Shown here one piece after another: positions 7,020 to 13,817 of a stretch of 64,000 nucleotides of DNA. This DNA comes from Kitasatospora purpeofusca (GTDB lineage Bacteria > Actinomycetota > Actinomycetes > Streptomycetales > Streptomycetaceae), in the NCBI RefSeq assembly GCF_000718025.1, contig NZ_JODS01000001.1, forward strand, positions 186,001-250,000, in the 5' to 3' direction. The position numbers were made by a program, and so were the translations under genes. Position 1 is the stretch's first letter. Every line of letters starts with the position of its first letter. Under the pieces are notes generated by a model. That model worked only from the letters and a program-made list of their open reading frames with translations, did no database searches and was not told the DNA's origin.

Positions 7020-7847
7020 ATGACCTCCTCCCCCAACCCCCTAGACATGACCCGCCGCCAGGTCTTCGGTAGCGTCGCCGAGATATACGACGCAGCCCGC
7101 CCCGGCTACCCCGACGTCCTCGTCTCCGCCGTCCTGGACTACGCCGCCCTCGGCGACCGCCCCGCCCTCGAAGCCGGAGCCGGCACGGGCAAGGCCACCG
7201 TCCCGTTCGCAGCCGCCCTCAACAGCCCGCTCACCTGCGTCGAACCCGACGCCCGCATGGCCGAGGTCCTGCGCCGCAACACCGCGGCCCACCCCAATGT
7301 CCGGATCGAGGTGAGTTCCTTCGAGGACTGGCAGCCCGGCGACACCCGCTTCGGGCTGCTCTTCGCCGCGACCTCCTGGCACTGGATCGACCCGGCGCGG
7401 CGCTGGGACCTCGCCCACGATGTCCTCGCCCCGGGCGGCACAGTCGCCCTCTTCTGGAACCCCCTGGGCATCAGCGACCCGGACCTCCACGCCGCCCTCG
7501 CCGAGGTCGACCAGCGCCACGGTCTCACCCACACACCCCACGCCGTCCTCGCCTCCGCCTTCGGCGACACCCCGGGCCACTGGCCCGACATGCTCGGCCA
7601 CTGGCCGGCCGTCGAGTGCGCGAAGGACGCCCGCTTCACCGACCTCCGCTCCCTACGCTTCCGCGAGGAGGCCCACTACGAGACGGCGGACTACCTCGCC
7701 TACCTCTCCTCCCTCTCGATGTACGCCGCCCTCCCCACCGACCACCGCTCCCAGGCCCTCACCGACACCGCCGCCGTCATCGACTCCCACGGCACCGGCG
7801 CCCCCGTCGAACGCATCCACGACCTCTTCCTCACCCGCCGCCACTGA
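7020..7847 (+). CDS. Class I SAM-dependent methyltransferase
   Basis: A 275-residue protein starting at ATG 7020 behind GAAGGGA. The SAM-binding motif I is ALEAGAGTGKATVPFAA at about 45-61. The acidic residue of motif II follows in TCVEPDARMAEVL, and the post-motif region reads LLFAATSWHWIDPARRW. The N-terminal FGSVAEIYDAARPGYPD is typical of the UbiE/Tam-like trans-aconitate methyltransferase group with the methyltransf_11 fold. The substrate cannot be told. The gene stands alone after the DUF397 gene, 70 bases downstream, with its own RBS, so co-transcription is possible but not obvious. Confidence 0.8.
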   Translation: MTSSPNPLDMTRRQVFGSVAEIYDAARPGYPDVLVSAVLDYAALGDRPALEAGAGTGKATVPFAAALNSPLTCVEPDARMAEVLRRNTAAHPNVRIEVSSFEDWQPGDTRFGLLFAATSWHWIDPARRWDLAHDVLAPGGTVALFWNPLGISDPDLHAALAEVDQRHGLTHTPHAVLASAFGDTPGHWPDMLGHWPAVECAKDARFTDLRSLRFREEAHYETADYLAYLSSLSMYAALPTDHRSQALTDTAAVIDSHGTGAPVERIHDLFLTRRH

Positions 7848-8056
7848 CCCCGGCCTCCGCACCAGCCAACGGCACCTCGGCATGCGCGGGTAGCAGCTGC
7901 TTGAGCTTTCGGATCTTTACGCCGTAAAGGCAACCGTCCCCTCGTTCGCGAGCGGCAGACCTCCACGCCCTCCAACCGCTTCCGCGCGAAGCCGATGCCC
8001 GCCCGGGGTTCCGCACAGCTCACAACCTCCGCCCCTCTCCAGGGCGCCGGACCGCA

Positions 8057-8075
8057 AAGTCGGAGCCCCCGACTT
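8057..8075. repeat. Degenerate copy of the GGAAGTCGG palindrome family
   Basis: AAGTCGG at 8057-8063 pairs with CCGACTT at 8069-8075 around a 5-base loop. The arms match the inner stem of the better copies at 8305, 10088, 11572 and 18613, but the outer stem is lost. Confidence 0.4.
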
Positions 8076-8266
8076 CCCGTGCACTCCCACCGCCTGTCGC
8101 CCGCCGGCCGGGACCGGATTCAGGAGCCCTGCTGCCAGTGACCCATCCTCCGACCACGCCCCGACAGCCCAGAGAACCGCCTGCCGGTGTCTCCGCCATA
8201 CAGCCAAGCTCCAAGGAGCCGAGCGCAGTTGAAATGCGAATCCAGTCGGGGCCTACGTGGTCCACA

Positions 8267-8299
8267 ACTTGGCCCCTGCCGGCTCGGCAGGGGCCAAGT
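8267..8299. terminator. 15-bp GC-rich hairpin
   Basis: ACTTGGCCCCTGCCG at 8267-8281 and its exact complement at 8285-8299 around a GCT loop. It is immediately followed by a palindromic repeat copy (8305-8337). It reads as a strong bidirectional terminator. The nearest upstream gene end is 420 bases away, so it may instead end an unseen non-coding transcript. Confidence 0.5.
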
Positions 8300-8304
8300 G
8301 CCTT

Positions 8305-8337
8305 GCACAGGAAGTCGGCGCATTCGACTTCCTGCGC
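8305..8337. repeat. Palindromic repeat family, copy 1
   Basis: CAGGAAGTCG at 8308-8317 pairs with CGACTTCCTG at 8325-8334 around GCGCATT. Two further outer pairs follow an A-C mismatch. The core GGAAGTCGGCGCATTCGACT is nearly identical to the copies at 10088, 11572 and 18613. Confidence 0.7.
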
Positions 8338-8562
8338 CCCGGCAGGACGTCGAACCTCGAAGCGCCAACGCCAGTGGGCTGCGCAGGACCTGGAGAGTGG
8401 TGGCATCCGACCTCCAAACCGCTGCCCCGGACGGAGAGCTGCCGTCGAGCAAGGCCCGCGGGCGAGCCGCTCGCCCGGGCCCAGTACCGCGGACGCCGAG
8501 TTGTGCCAGTGGGACACGAATCAAGGCGCCCGCCCGATGAGCGATTCGACTAGCTGTGCCGC

Positions 8563-9219
8563 GTGTACGGCACCCGGCCCGACCGCCTGGGGTACGGCCG
8601 TGACTACTTTGGGGCAATGCTGGGACACCTCGAACAGGCCGGCCTGACGGACCTTTTCCCGTTCACGAACGTCGAGTCGAAGGCGGACCTCATCACGCGG
8701 ATTCGCGGGGCACGCGAGCGCGTCGTGATGTTCGGCCTCACCAGGAACTTCTACGGCTCCGACGAGATAATGCCGATCATCACCTCGAAGTCGCGCGAGG
8801 TGCCGGTCCGAATCTTCATCATGGACCCGCACTGCGACAGCCGACGCGACCGGTACCGGCTGGAGCCGGCCGAAGCCGCGATGGAGGACCCCGCACGGTA
8901 CGAGCGGGAAGTGCTCCGGCCACTCGCCGAGGCAGCCGAGCGGGCAGGCGGTGACCTGAGGATCTACCTCTACAACTTCCCCTGCAGCTTCGCGATGGAG
9001 CGGTGTGACGACAGCATCCGGGTCATGCTGTACGGCCACGGGAAGCGCGGCACGGACGGCCCGATCATGACGTTCGACAAGGGTGGCGCGGCAGAGGGCA
9101 CCTCGTACTGGCAGTACTTCGCCAGCCAGCTCGCATGGGTCCAACGGCTCGCAGACGCCGAGGAGACACCCGAGCCGTGGCGGTCGAAGGACATCGCAGT
9201 GCGGGAATACCGAGTCTGA
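8563..9219 (+). CDS. Orphan protein, possibly PLD/HKD-like (DUF5919-like) effector domain
   Basis: A 218-residue protein from GTG 8563; ATG 8617 (residue 19) is an alternative, and neither has a strong RBS. Secondary-structure-like patterns suggest an alpha/beta fold: a segment DLITRIRGARERVVMFGLTR, then IITSKSREVPVRIFIMDPHC, then DLRIYLYNFPCSFAMERCDD and DSIRVMLYGHGKRGTDGPIM. This order resembles domains found at the C-termini of some HTH regulators and defence proteins, where a residue set similar to phospholipase D is degenerate. No HKD motif is intact. The gene stands alone beside structured non-coding DNA and between two CRISPR arrays. The function is unknown. Confidence 0.55.
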   Translation: MYGTRPDRLGYGRDYFGAMLGHLEQAGLTDLFPFTNVESKADLITRIRGARERVVMFGLTRNFYGSDEIMPIITSKSREVPVRIFIMDPHCDSRRDRYRLEPAEAAMEDPARYEREVLRPLAEAAERAGGDLRIYLYNFPCSFAMERCDDSIRVMLYGHGKRGTDGPIMTFDKGGAAEGTSYWQYFASQLAWVQRLADAEETPEPWRSKDIAVREYRV

Positions 9220-9440
9220 CACCCCGCCACAGTGCGTCGGGCAGCTCTGCCGGACGAGACCGGTCCCGCAGGAATCCGGGGCCGAGGCCGCCGTCGGCCG
9301 GACAAGCACGGTCGCCGACGGCGGCTACCCCGGAACCGGCCTCGTCATCCCGCACCGCCGACCCCGGGGCGGCGAACTGACGGACTGGCAGAAAGTGCCC
9401 GGAAAGCGGCTCCCCACCTCGTCGTCCCGGAGGAGAAGAA

Positions 9441-9872
9441 TCAGGCGAGGCAGAACTCGTTGCCCTCGATGTCCTGCATCGTGATGCAGGACTCGTTGAC
9501 GCCATCGGCGCGCTGCGTCAGCACGTGCTTCGCGCCGAGCACCGTCAGCCGTGCGCATTCGGCCTCAAGTGCGGCCAGGCGCTCGTCACCCACGAGCCCG
9601 ACGCCGGCCCGCACATCGAGATGCACCCGGTTCTTGACGACCTTGCCTTCGGGAACCCGCTGGAAGAGCAGGCGCGGGGCCACACCCGAGGGATCAGTGC
9701 ACGCGAAGTAGACCGCATCCTCGGGCGGCAGCGAGCGGAAGCACTCCTCCCACGTGGCGAAGCCCTCCGGGACCTCCGGCATGACGTACCCCAGCACCTC
9801 GCACCAGAAGGCGGCGAGGCCCACCGGTTCCGCGCAGTCGAAGGTCACTTGGAACTGCTTGATCGTTGACAT
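9441..9872 (-). CDS. VOC-family (glyoxalase/bleomycin-resistance fold) protein
   Basis: A 143-residue protein with two beta-alpha-beta-beta-beta modules: FQVTFDCAEPVGLAAFWCEV at the N-terminus, and VHLDVRAGVGLVGDERLAAL plus SCITMQDIEGNEFCLA in the second half. The final DxEGNEFCL segment with a metal-site glutamate and HLDV histidine is typical of glyoxalase_6-type VOC proteins. Members serve as metal-dependent lyases, dioxygenases or drug-binding proteins; the substrate is not inferable. Start ATG 9872 follows a short A/T-rich region. No operon partner is present. Confidence 0.8.
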   Translation of the reverse strand: MSTIKQFQVTFDCAEPVGLAAFWCEVLGYVMPEVPEGFATWEECFRSLPPEDAVYFACTDPSGVAPRLLFQRVPEGKVVKNRVHLDVRAGVGLVGDERLAALEAECARLTVLGAKHVLTQRADGVNESCITMQDIEGNEFCLA

Positions 9873-10213
9873 TGGCGCACAATAACAGGGGCCCTGCTCA
9901 TCTCCCCAGGTCAGGAGGATTGCACGTTGTCGGGAGGGGGGCTGCTACCCACTGTCGTGTCGTGCGGTCGCAGGGGTGAACCGAGGCCGGCGTCTCCCCG
10001 AAGGGATCCTGGCCAACCAATCCCGCGCTGTCGAAGACCGGTTACGGGACAAGCTTTCGCGCCCAGAACGAAGAGGCTCCGCAGCAACCTGCGCAGGAAG
10101 TCGGCGCATCCGACTTCCTGCGCAGGGGTCCAAAGCCCCAATACACCTGGCCGCGAAGCCGTAGGGCACCACTCGAGGCCTGCCGAAGAATCGGTCCCGG
10201 CCGGGCCGGAGCT
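9873..10213. other. Intergenic region with palindrome copy 2
   Basis: A 341-base gap between two minus-strand genes. Apart from the hairpin at 10088-10126 and the expected promoter region of the VOC gene near 9880-9930, no gene was seen. Confidence 0.5.
10088..10126. repeat. Palindromic repeat family, copy 2 (perfect 17-bp stem)
   Basis: CCTGCGCAGGAAGTCGG at 10088-10104 pairs perfectly with CCGACTTCCTGCGCAGG at 10110-10126 around loop CGCAT. It lies 88 bases beyond the stop of the minus-strand gene 10214-10822 and probably serves as its terminator. Confidence 0.75.
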
Positions 10214-10822
10214 TCACTGGTACAGACTCCAGTTGCCGAATCGGGCGAGCAGGTCCAGGGTGTCGTCCTCATTGAGACCGAGTGCGGCGGCCGCCTCCTC
10301 CGGGCTTGCCTTCGCCCGCACGTCGTGGGCCGGCCAGTACGAGGACCGGACTGCGGTGACCTCCAGCAGGCGGGCGGCTCTCACCGCTGCCAGAGGCGAT
10401 TGCTGCGCCAACTTCTCGATCTTCTCCGAGACGAGGCGCAGCAGGTCGGTGATGTCCTCCGGGACGGCAATGGCCGACTTCTCCACCGTGGTGGTGTGTC
10501 CGTCCCACCATTCCATCTCGCATTCTTCCGCGAGGTCTCCAGCAGCAACCCGAAGGTTCTGCTCACCGATCTGCGCCCAGTCGAGCGGGCGCTCGGTACC
10601 GGTCCAGCCGCACGAGCACACGGCACGCAGGGCGTGTGCTCTGGGAGTAAGGCTGAAGCTGCCGTCGTAGACGCTCCACTCCGAGGTGGTCTGCCCTCCC
10701 GCTCCGGACGACAGCGGAAAGAAGGCGGGCTCCGGAACTGTGCCGTCGGGCAGTAGTACGCCGACAGAGCCTTCGTGCGATGACCCGAACTCGTCCGTGG
10801 TCCATGTTTCCCGTTCAGCCAT
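10214..10822 (-). CDS. Uncharacterised protein with CxCGWxG motif
   Basis: A 202-residue protein from ATG 10822; a longer frame to 11038 lacks coding character. It contains a short cysteine pair (LRAVCSCGWTGTERPLDW) around residue 80, an acidic middle (DLAEECEMEWWDGHT), a helical region (LLRLVSEKIEKLAQQSPLAA) and a C-terminal segment (ASPEEAAAALGLNEDDTLDL) that resembles a small helical recognition module. No catalytic motif is recognised. Similar CSCGW-containing proteins are common and uncharacterised in streptomycetes. It lies between two palindrome copies and upstream of the tRNA-like RNA. Confidence 0.55.
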   Translation of the reverse strand: MAERETWTTDEFGSSHEGSVGVLLPDGTVPEPAFFPLSSGAGGQTTSEWSVYDGSFSLTPRAHALRAVCSCGWTGTERPLDWAQIGEQNLRVAAGDLAEECEMEWWDGHTTTVEKSAIAVPEDITDLLRLVSEKIEKLAQQSPLAAVRAARLLEVTAVRSSYWPAHDVRAKASPEEAAAALGLNEDDTLDLLARFGNWSLYQ

Positions 10823-11303
10823 CGACGGCCCTCCATCGTCGGCCTGGTCGGCACGGCCGTTCGCCGCGCCTCGCGGACAACGATCCCGCAGCGGGTGGCC
10901 GTGTATTGGCGGAACACAGAAAGTCTTTTTATTGCCAGGCTGGGGACAGGGAGCGGGTCGCTCTTCGGGGCCAGCACAGCAGTTGGCCGCGCGCCGGGCC
11001 GATCGTCGGAAGATCGGCGAACGGCTCAGCTGGGCCAAGCGGGCCCACTGTGGTCACCGCACCCGGTCCCTTGTGGCCGGCACGCCCTCGAAGACGCCAC
11101 CGAAATCACTGCGCGACCGACACCCAGCAAACACCAGCACCTTGAGACGCCGAGGTCAGTGGACAACTGCCGCCCGACCGGGTCTCGGCTCAACTCCTGT
11201 GGTTCTGTGGCAGCGGGTGTCGCTGCTGGATAAGGCATCGCTACGCCAACGCCGTCCCGCTACCGTGTCCCGGAACGGGAAAGCGCGCATTCCCGCAGGC
11301 TGC

Positions 11304-11421
11304 GGTGCCGTGGCAGAGCGGCCCATTGCGATCGACGTGGGCGAGGTCCCGCTCACGTCGACTGACGGAGACGGACGGCCCTGTCCCTATCTGTCCGCGG
11401 GTTCGAATCCCGTCGGCGCCG
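11304..11421 (+). ncRNA. Serine-tRNA-like RNA with an oversized anticodon-position stem
   Basis: The ends fold as a tRNA. The acceptor GGTGCCG (11304-11310) pairs with CGGCGCC (11414-11420), and G11421 is the discriminator. The T arm is GCGGG-TTCGAAT-CCCGT (11397-11413). The D arm is GCA/TGC (11313-11315 with 11327-11329) with loop GAGCGGCCCAT, the loop seen in class II serine tRNAs. A long two-part variable arm is present: GACGGA/TCTGTC (11364-11369 with 11390-11395), then GGAC/GTCC. In place of the 5-bp anticodon stem is a 12-bp stem, TCGACGTGGGCG (11332-11343) with CGCTCACGTCGA (11350-11361), closing a 6-base loop AGGTCC. The 3' end continues CAGCC, so CCA is not encoded. Bacterial SerRS reads the variable arm, not the anticodon, so charging is conceivable, but decoding is unlikely. 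Confidence 0.65.
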
Positions 11422-11571
11422 CAGCCGACCTGGAAGTTGTCCAACGCCTCTATTGCAGCACCGGTCCAGGTCCACAGCGGGCGATTGGGGCCCGCGCGTC
11501 TCCTACGCCGGGCAACTCGAACCAAGACCCGAAACCCGGCCCACGGGAACGCGAGCCCTTCGCCACGCCGT

Positions 11572-11610
11572 CCTGCGTGGGAAGTCGGCGTATCCGACTT
11601 CCCACGCAGG
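11572..11610. repeat. Palindromic repeat family, copy 3, between tRNA-like RNA and CRISPR array 2
   Basis: CCTGCGTGGGAAGTCGG at 11572-11588 pairs perfectly with CCGACTTCCCACGCAGG at 11594-11610 around CGTAT. Relative to copy 2, two stem pairs differ with both strands changed (C-G to T-A and A-T to G-C). It sits 48 bases beyond the leader-distal end of array 2 and could end its transcript. Confidence 0.75.
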
Positions 11611-11658
11611 CACCCAAAGCCACAATCCGTCCCCGCCCCACCGCAAGACTGGTGGGGC

Positions 11659-11811
11659 AGGGCCAACCCCGCGTGTGCGGGGAGCAGCCTCTCGCCCCAC
11701 ACAGACGTGCCAGCCGAAGTAGGGACCATCCCCGCGTGTGCGGGGAGCAGAGTGGATCGCAACTCCCCACAACTGGCTGCGAGGGACCAACCCCGCGTGT
11801 GCGGGGAGCAG
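11659..11811 (-). CRISPR. Type I-E CRISPR array 2: three repeats, two spacers
   Basis: Repeats at 11659-11687, 11722-11750 and 11783-11811 share the core CCCCGCGTGTGCGGGGAGCAG. The spacers are 34 and 32 bases. The leader-distal repeat is degenerate at its head (AGGGCCAA instead of GGGACCAA), and the middle one has CATCCCC in place of CAACCCC. The same reasoning as for array 1 gives minus-strand transcription from the leader at 11812. The loop sequence (GTGTGC) differs from array 1 (GCGTAC), so the two arrays carry separable repeat variants. No cas genes are near. Confidence 0.88.
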
Positions 11812-11917
11812 AGTTCGTGACCTGCGCGTTCAGGCGGCGAGCGAGCCGGATTTCGCAACTTCTTGGAATTCGGACATCTGGCGCATTCCCTTCATCGCCA
11901 TCACTACCCCGGAAGCC
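11812..11917 (-). promoter_or_regulatory. CRISPR leader of array 2
   Basis: Conserved with the flank of array 1. The junction AGTTCGTGACCTGC, the central TTCGGACATCTG and the distal CCATCACTACCCC all occur in order, with one short insertion relative to leader 1. It is placed at the intact-repeat end of the array, as expected for a leader. Confidence 0.7.
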
Positions 11918-11990
11918 TACGCCCCCGAACTCCCCCGCCCGGCCCGCCGAGTTCGCCTCGGCGGGCCGGGCCTCACCGACCCCAGCCCCC

Positions 11991-12740
11991 TCACGCCGCC
12001 GGTTCACCGATCCGCACTCCCGTGAAGGCCAGCAGGCGGTGCCAGGCGTCGGTGCAGGCCTCGCTCCAGTCCTCCTCGCTGTCGTCGAAGAACGAGTGCG
12101 GGGCGCCCTCGTACACCTTCATCTCGTACTCCTTGCCCGCCCGCTCAAGACCGCCGGTGAACTCCGCGAACTCCTCCCGCGTCGTCACCACGTCCTCCCC
12201 CGCCAGCAGCATCAGCAGCGGCGCCGTCAACTGCTCCGTCCGGTCGCCGAAGAAGCGCGGCACGCCGTAGAAGCCCGCCGCGCCGGACAGGCCGAGGTCG
12301 GTGGTGGCGAGGCGCCAGGAGTAGGAGCCGCCGAGGCAGAAGCCGACGCCGAACACCGGGGCGTCGCTCCACTCGCGCAGCTTGGTCAGCGCCGCTGCCG
12401 CGTCGGCCTCGACGTGGGCGGGCTCCAGGAGGGGCATGTGGACCGCCCAGTCGAAGTCGGCGTCCCTGGGGGTCAGGCCGGCCGAGCGGCCGTAGACGTC
12501 GAAGGCCATGACGTGGAACCCGGCCTCGGCGAAGCGGCGGGCGAGGTCCTCGTAGAAGGGGTGCAGGCCGCGACGGTCCGGGAGGAGGAGGATGCTGCGG
12601 CCGTTGGGGACGCTCGGGGCGGCGCGGAAGGCATTGAACCGGTTGCCGTCGGCCGCAGTGATCTCCAACCGGCCCTCCTCGGCGACCGTCCCGGTGACGA
12701 CGGGGGCGGCGGGCGGGCGGCTGTCGGTGGGGTGGCACAT
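11991..12740 (-). CDS. Dienelactone hydrolase family protein
   Basis: A 249-residue alpha/beta hydrolase. The nucleophile elbow is GVGFCLGGSYSW (G-x-C-x-G), with the cysteine nucleophile characteristic of dienelactone hydrolases. The acid is in LLMLLAGEDVVTTREEF, and the histidine is in EGAPHSFFDD near the C-terminus. Start ATG 12740 is chosen behind AGGGAC; the longer frame to 12869 lacks coding character. The typical role is hydrolysis of dienelactones or related esters in aromatic degradation, although many family members have other small ester substrates. The gene is divergent from an MmyB-type regulator, with direct repeats in the shared promoter region, so it is the likely target of that regulator. 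Confidence 0.83.
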   Translation of the reverse strand: MCHPTDSRPPAAPVVTGTVAEEGRLEITAADGNRFNAFRAAPSVPNGRSILLLPDRRGLHPFYEDLARRFAEAGFHVMAFDVYGRSAGLTPRDADFDWAVHMPLLEPAHVEADAAAALTKLREWSDAPVFGVGFCLGGSYSWRLATTDLGLSGAAGFYGVPRFFGDRTEQLTAPLLMLLAGEDVVTTREEFAEFTGGLERAGKEYEMKVYEGAPHSFFDDSEEDWSEACTDAWHRLLAFTGVRIGEPAA

Positions 12741-12865
12741 GGGTTGTCCCTGAGTATGTGAGGCGGTGCGGGAGCCCGGGGCTCCCTCGAACAAGTCCCA
12801 GCCTGTCGGGGCCGCGCCCGACCGCCCAGGCCCCGCTGATACGGGTACTGCCAGGGCCACCCTAG

Positions 12866-12900
12866 GCACCGGCCGTTCGGCACCGGCCGTTCAGCACCGG
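12866..12900. repeat. Direct repeats in divergent promoter, candidate operators
   Basis: GCACCGGCCGTTCG (12866-12879) is followed immediately by GCACCGGCCGTTCA (12880-12893) and a partial third unit GCACCGG (12894-12900). The repeats end 14 bases before the start of the regulator gene at 12915, so occupancy would block its own transcription. Confidence 0.45.
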
Positions 12901-12914
12901 TCATACTGGCCCGC

Positions 12915-13793
12915 ATGGACGATCACCATGATTTCGGGGAGTTCCTCCAGGCCCGCCGGGCGCTGATCACCCCGCAGAGCGCCGGGCTGCGCGGTGGCGG
13001 ACGGCGGCGGGTGCCGGGTCTGCGGCGCGAGGAGTTGGCGCAGTTGGCGGGGATCAGCGTCGAGTACTACCAGCGTCTGGAGCAGGGCCGGGCGAAGCAT
13101 CCGTCCGACGAGGTCCTCGACGCGCTCGCCGAGGTGCTGCGCCTGGACCGGGTGGAGCGCGAGCACCTGCACCGCCTCGCCCGGCCGGGACGAAAGGTCC
13201 GTCCCACCGGCGGGCCCGAGTCGGACCGGGCGGCGAGCGCCCGCCCGGAGCTGGTGCGGCTGCTGGAGCACGTGCGGGTCCCGGCGATGGTGCTGAGCGA
13301 CCGCCTGGACGTCCTCGCGCTGAACCCGGTCGCCAAGCGGCTGTTCGTCCACGGGGCGTCCGCCGCGCCGGGCAGCTGGAACCTGGCCGTGTTCCTCTTC
13401 CTCGCCCCGGAGGCCCGGGAGTTCTACGTCGAGTGGGACCGGCTCGCCGCCGACACCGTGGGCCAGCTCCGCGCCACCGCCGGGCGTCACCCCGAGGACC
13501 GGCAACTCGCCCGGCTGATCGACCGGTTGCGTGCGGAGAGCGACACCTTCCACCGGCTCTGGTCCCGCGCGGACGTGGAGGTCCGCACCCACGGCACCAA
13601 GAGCTTCCGCCACCCGGCCGTGGGGACGCTCACCTTCACCTACGAGACCCTCGACCTGTCCGGCCCGGAACGCCAGCGCCTGGTGACCCTCACCCCGGTG
13701 CCGAACGACCCGACCGAGGCCGCCCTGCACCTCCTCACCACCTGGGCCACGGACCCGACGGTCCCGGCCGCCCGCCAACCCCAGGACGCCTGA
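12915..13793 (+). CDS. XRE-family regulator with MmyB-like ligand-binding domain
   Basis: A 292-residue protein. The N-terminal HTH at about 5-75 contains RRVPGLRREELAQLAGISVE and YYQRLEQGRAKHPSDEVLDA, the signature of this widespread actinobacterial regulator type. The C-terminal domain at about 105-275 (PAMVLSDRLDVLALNPVAKR, FLFLAPEAREFYVEWDRLAA, HPAVGTLTFTYETLDLSGPE) matches the MmyB-like ligand-binding PAS-type domain. In characterised relatives this domain binds a fatty-acid-like ligand and the protein controls a divergent dehydrogenase or hydrolase gene. Here the divergent gene is a dienelactone hydrolase. Confidence 0.87.
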   Translation: MDDHHDFGEFLQARRALITPQSAGLRGGGRRRVPGLRREELAQLAGISVEYYQRLEQGRAKHPSDEVLDALAEVLRLDRVEREHLHRLARPGRKVRPTGGPESDRAASARPELVRLLEHVRVPAMVLSDRLDVLALNPVAKRLFVHGASAAPGSWNLAVFLFLAPEAREFYVEWDRLAADTVGQLRATAGRHPEDRQLARLIDRLRAESDTFHRLWSRADVEVRTHGTKSFRHPAVGTLTFTYETLDLSGPERQRLVTLTPVPNDPTEAALHLLTTWATDPTVPAARQPQDA

Positions 13794-13817
13794 ACACCGG
13801 GACACGACTGCGGACGC

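Larger units (their letters stand above)
7848..8562. other. Structured non-coding interval
   Basis: No frame in these 715 bases has convincing coding bias. The stretch holds a short palindrome at 7915-7929 (CTTTACG-C-CGTAAAG), a degenerate member of the hairpin family at 8057-8075, a 15-bp hairpin at 8267-8299 and a good member of the same family at 8305-8337. It may be an eroded accessory region or carry a structured 5' region for the gene at 8563. Confidence 0.5.
10823..11990. other. Long non-coding interval with tRNA-like RNA and CRISPR array 2
   Basis: A stretch of 1168 bases without a credible protein gene. The one long plus-strand frame crossing it also crosses the array and the next gene antisense. 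It holds a tRNA-like gene (11304-11421), a palindrome copy (11572-11610), CRISPR array 2 (11659-11811) and its leader (11812-11917). The section 10830-11300 shows nothing recognisable beyond possible promoter elements (TACCGT at 11261). Confidence 0.6.

Noticed and set aside
7871..7899. Possible relic CRISPR repeat (CTCGGCATGCGCGGGTAGCAG) between the two arrays
   Set aside because: Only the GCGGG-AGCAG part resembles the repeat, the inverted repeat is broken and no second unit is present at 61-base distance.
8330..8420. tRNA on the minus strand suggested by GGTTCGACGTCC
   Set aside because: The T stem and acceptor do not pair, and no D arm or anticodon arm could be formed.
8260..9219. Retron-like system (structured RNA plus effector)
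   Set aside because: No reverse transcriptase is present in any frame nearby, and the hairpins belong to a dispersed palindrome family or look like a terminator.
11304..11421. Selenocysteine tRNA (selC)
   Set aside because: The acceptor is 7 bp with a 5-bp T stem, the D stem is only 3 bp, and there is no TCA anticodon loop. selC needs an 8-bp acceptor and a 6-bp D stem.
10686..12761. A 691-codon plus-strand open frame spanning the tRNA-like RNA, CRISPR array 2 and the dienelactone hydrolase region
   Set aside because: It crosses the array repeats and runs antisense to a well-supported gene, with shadow-type amino-acid composition. It results from high GC, not coding.
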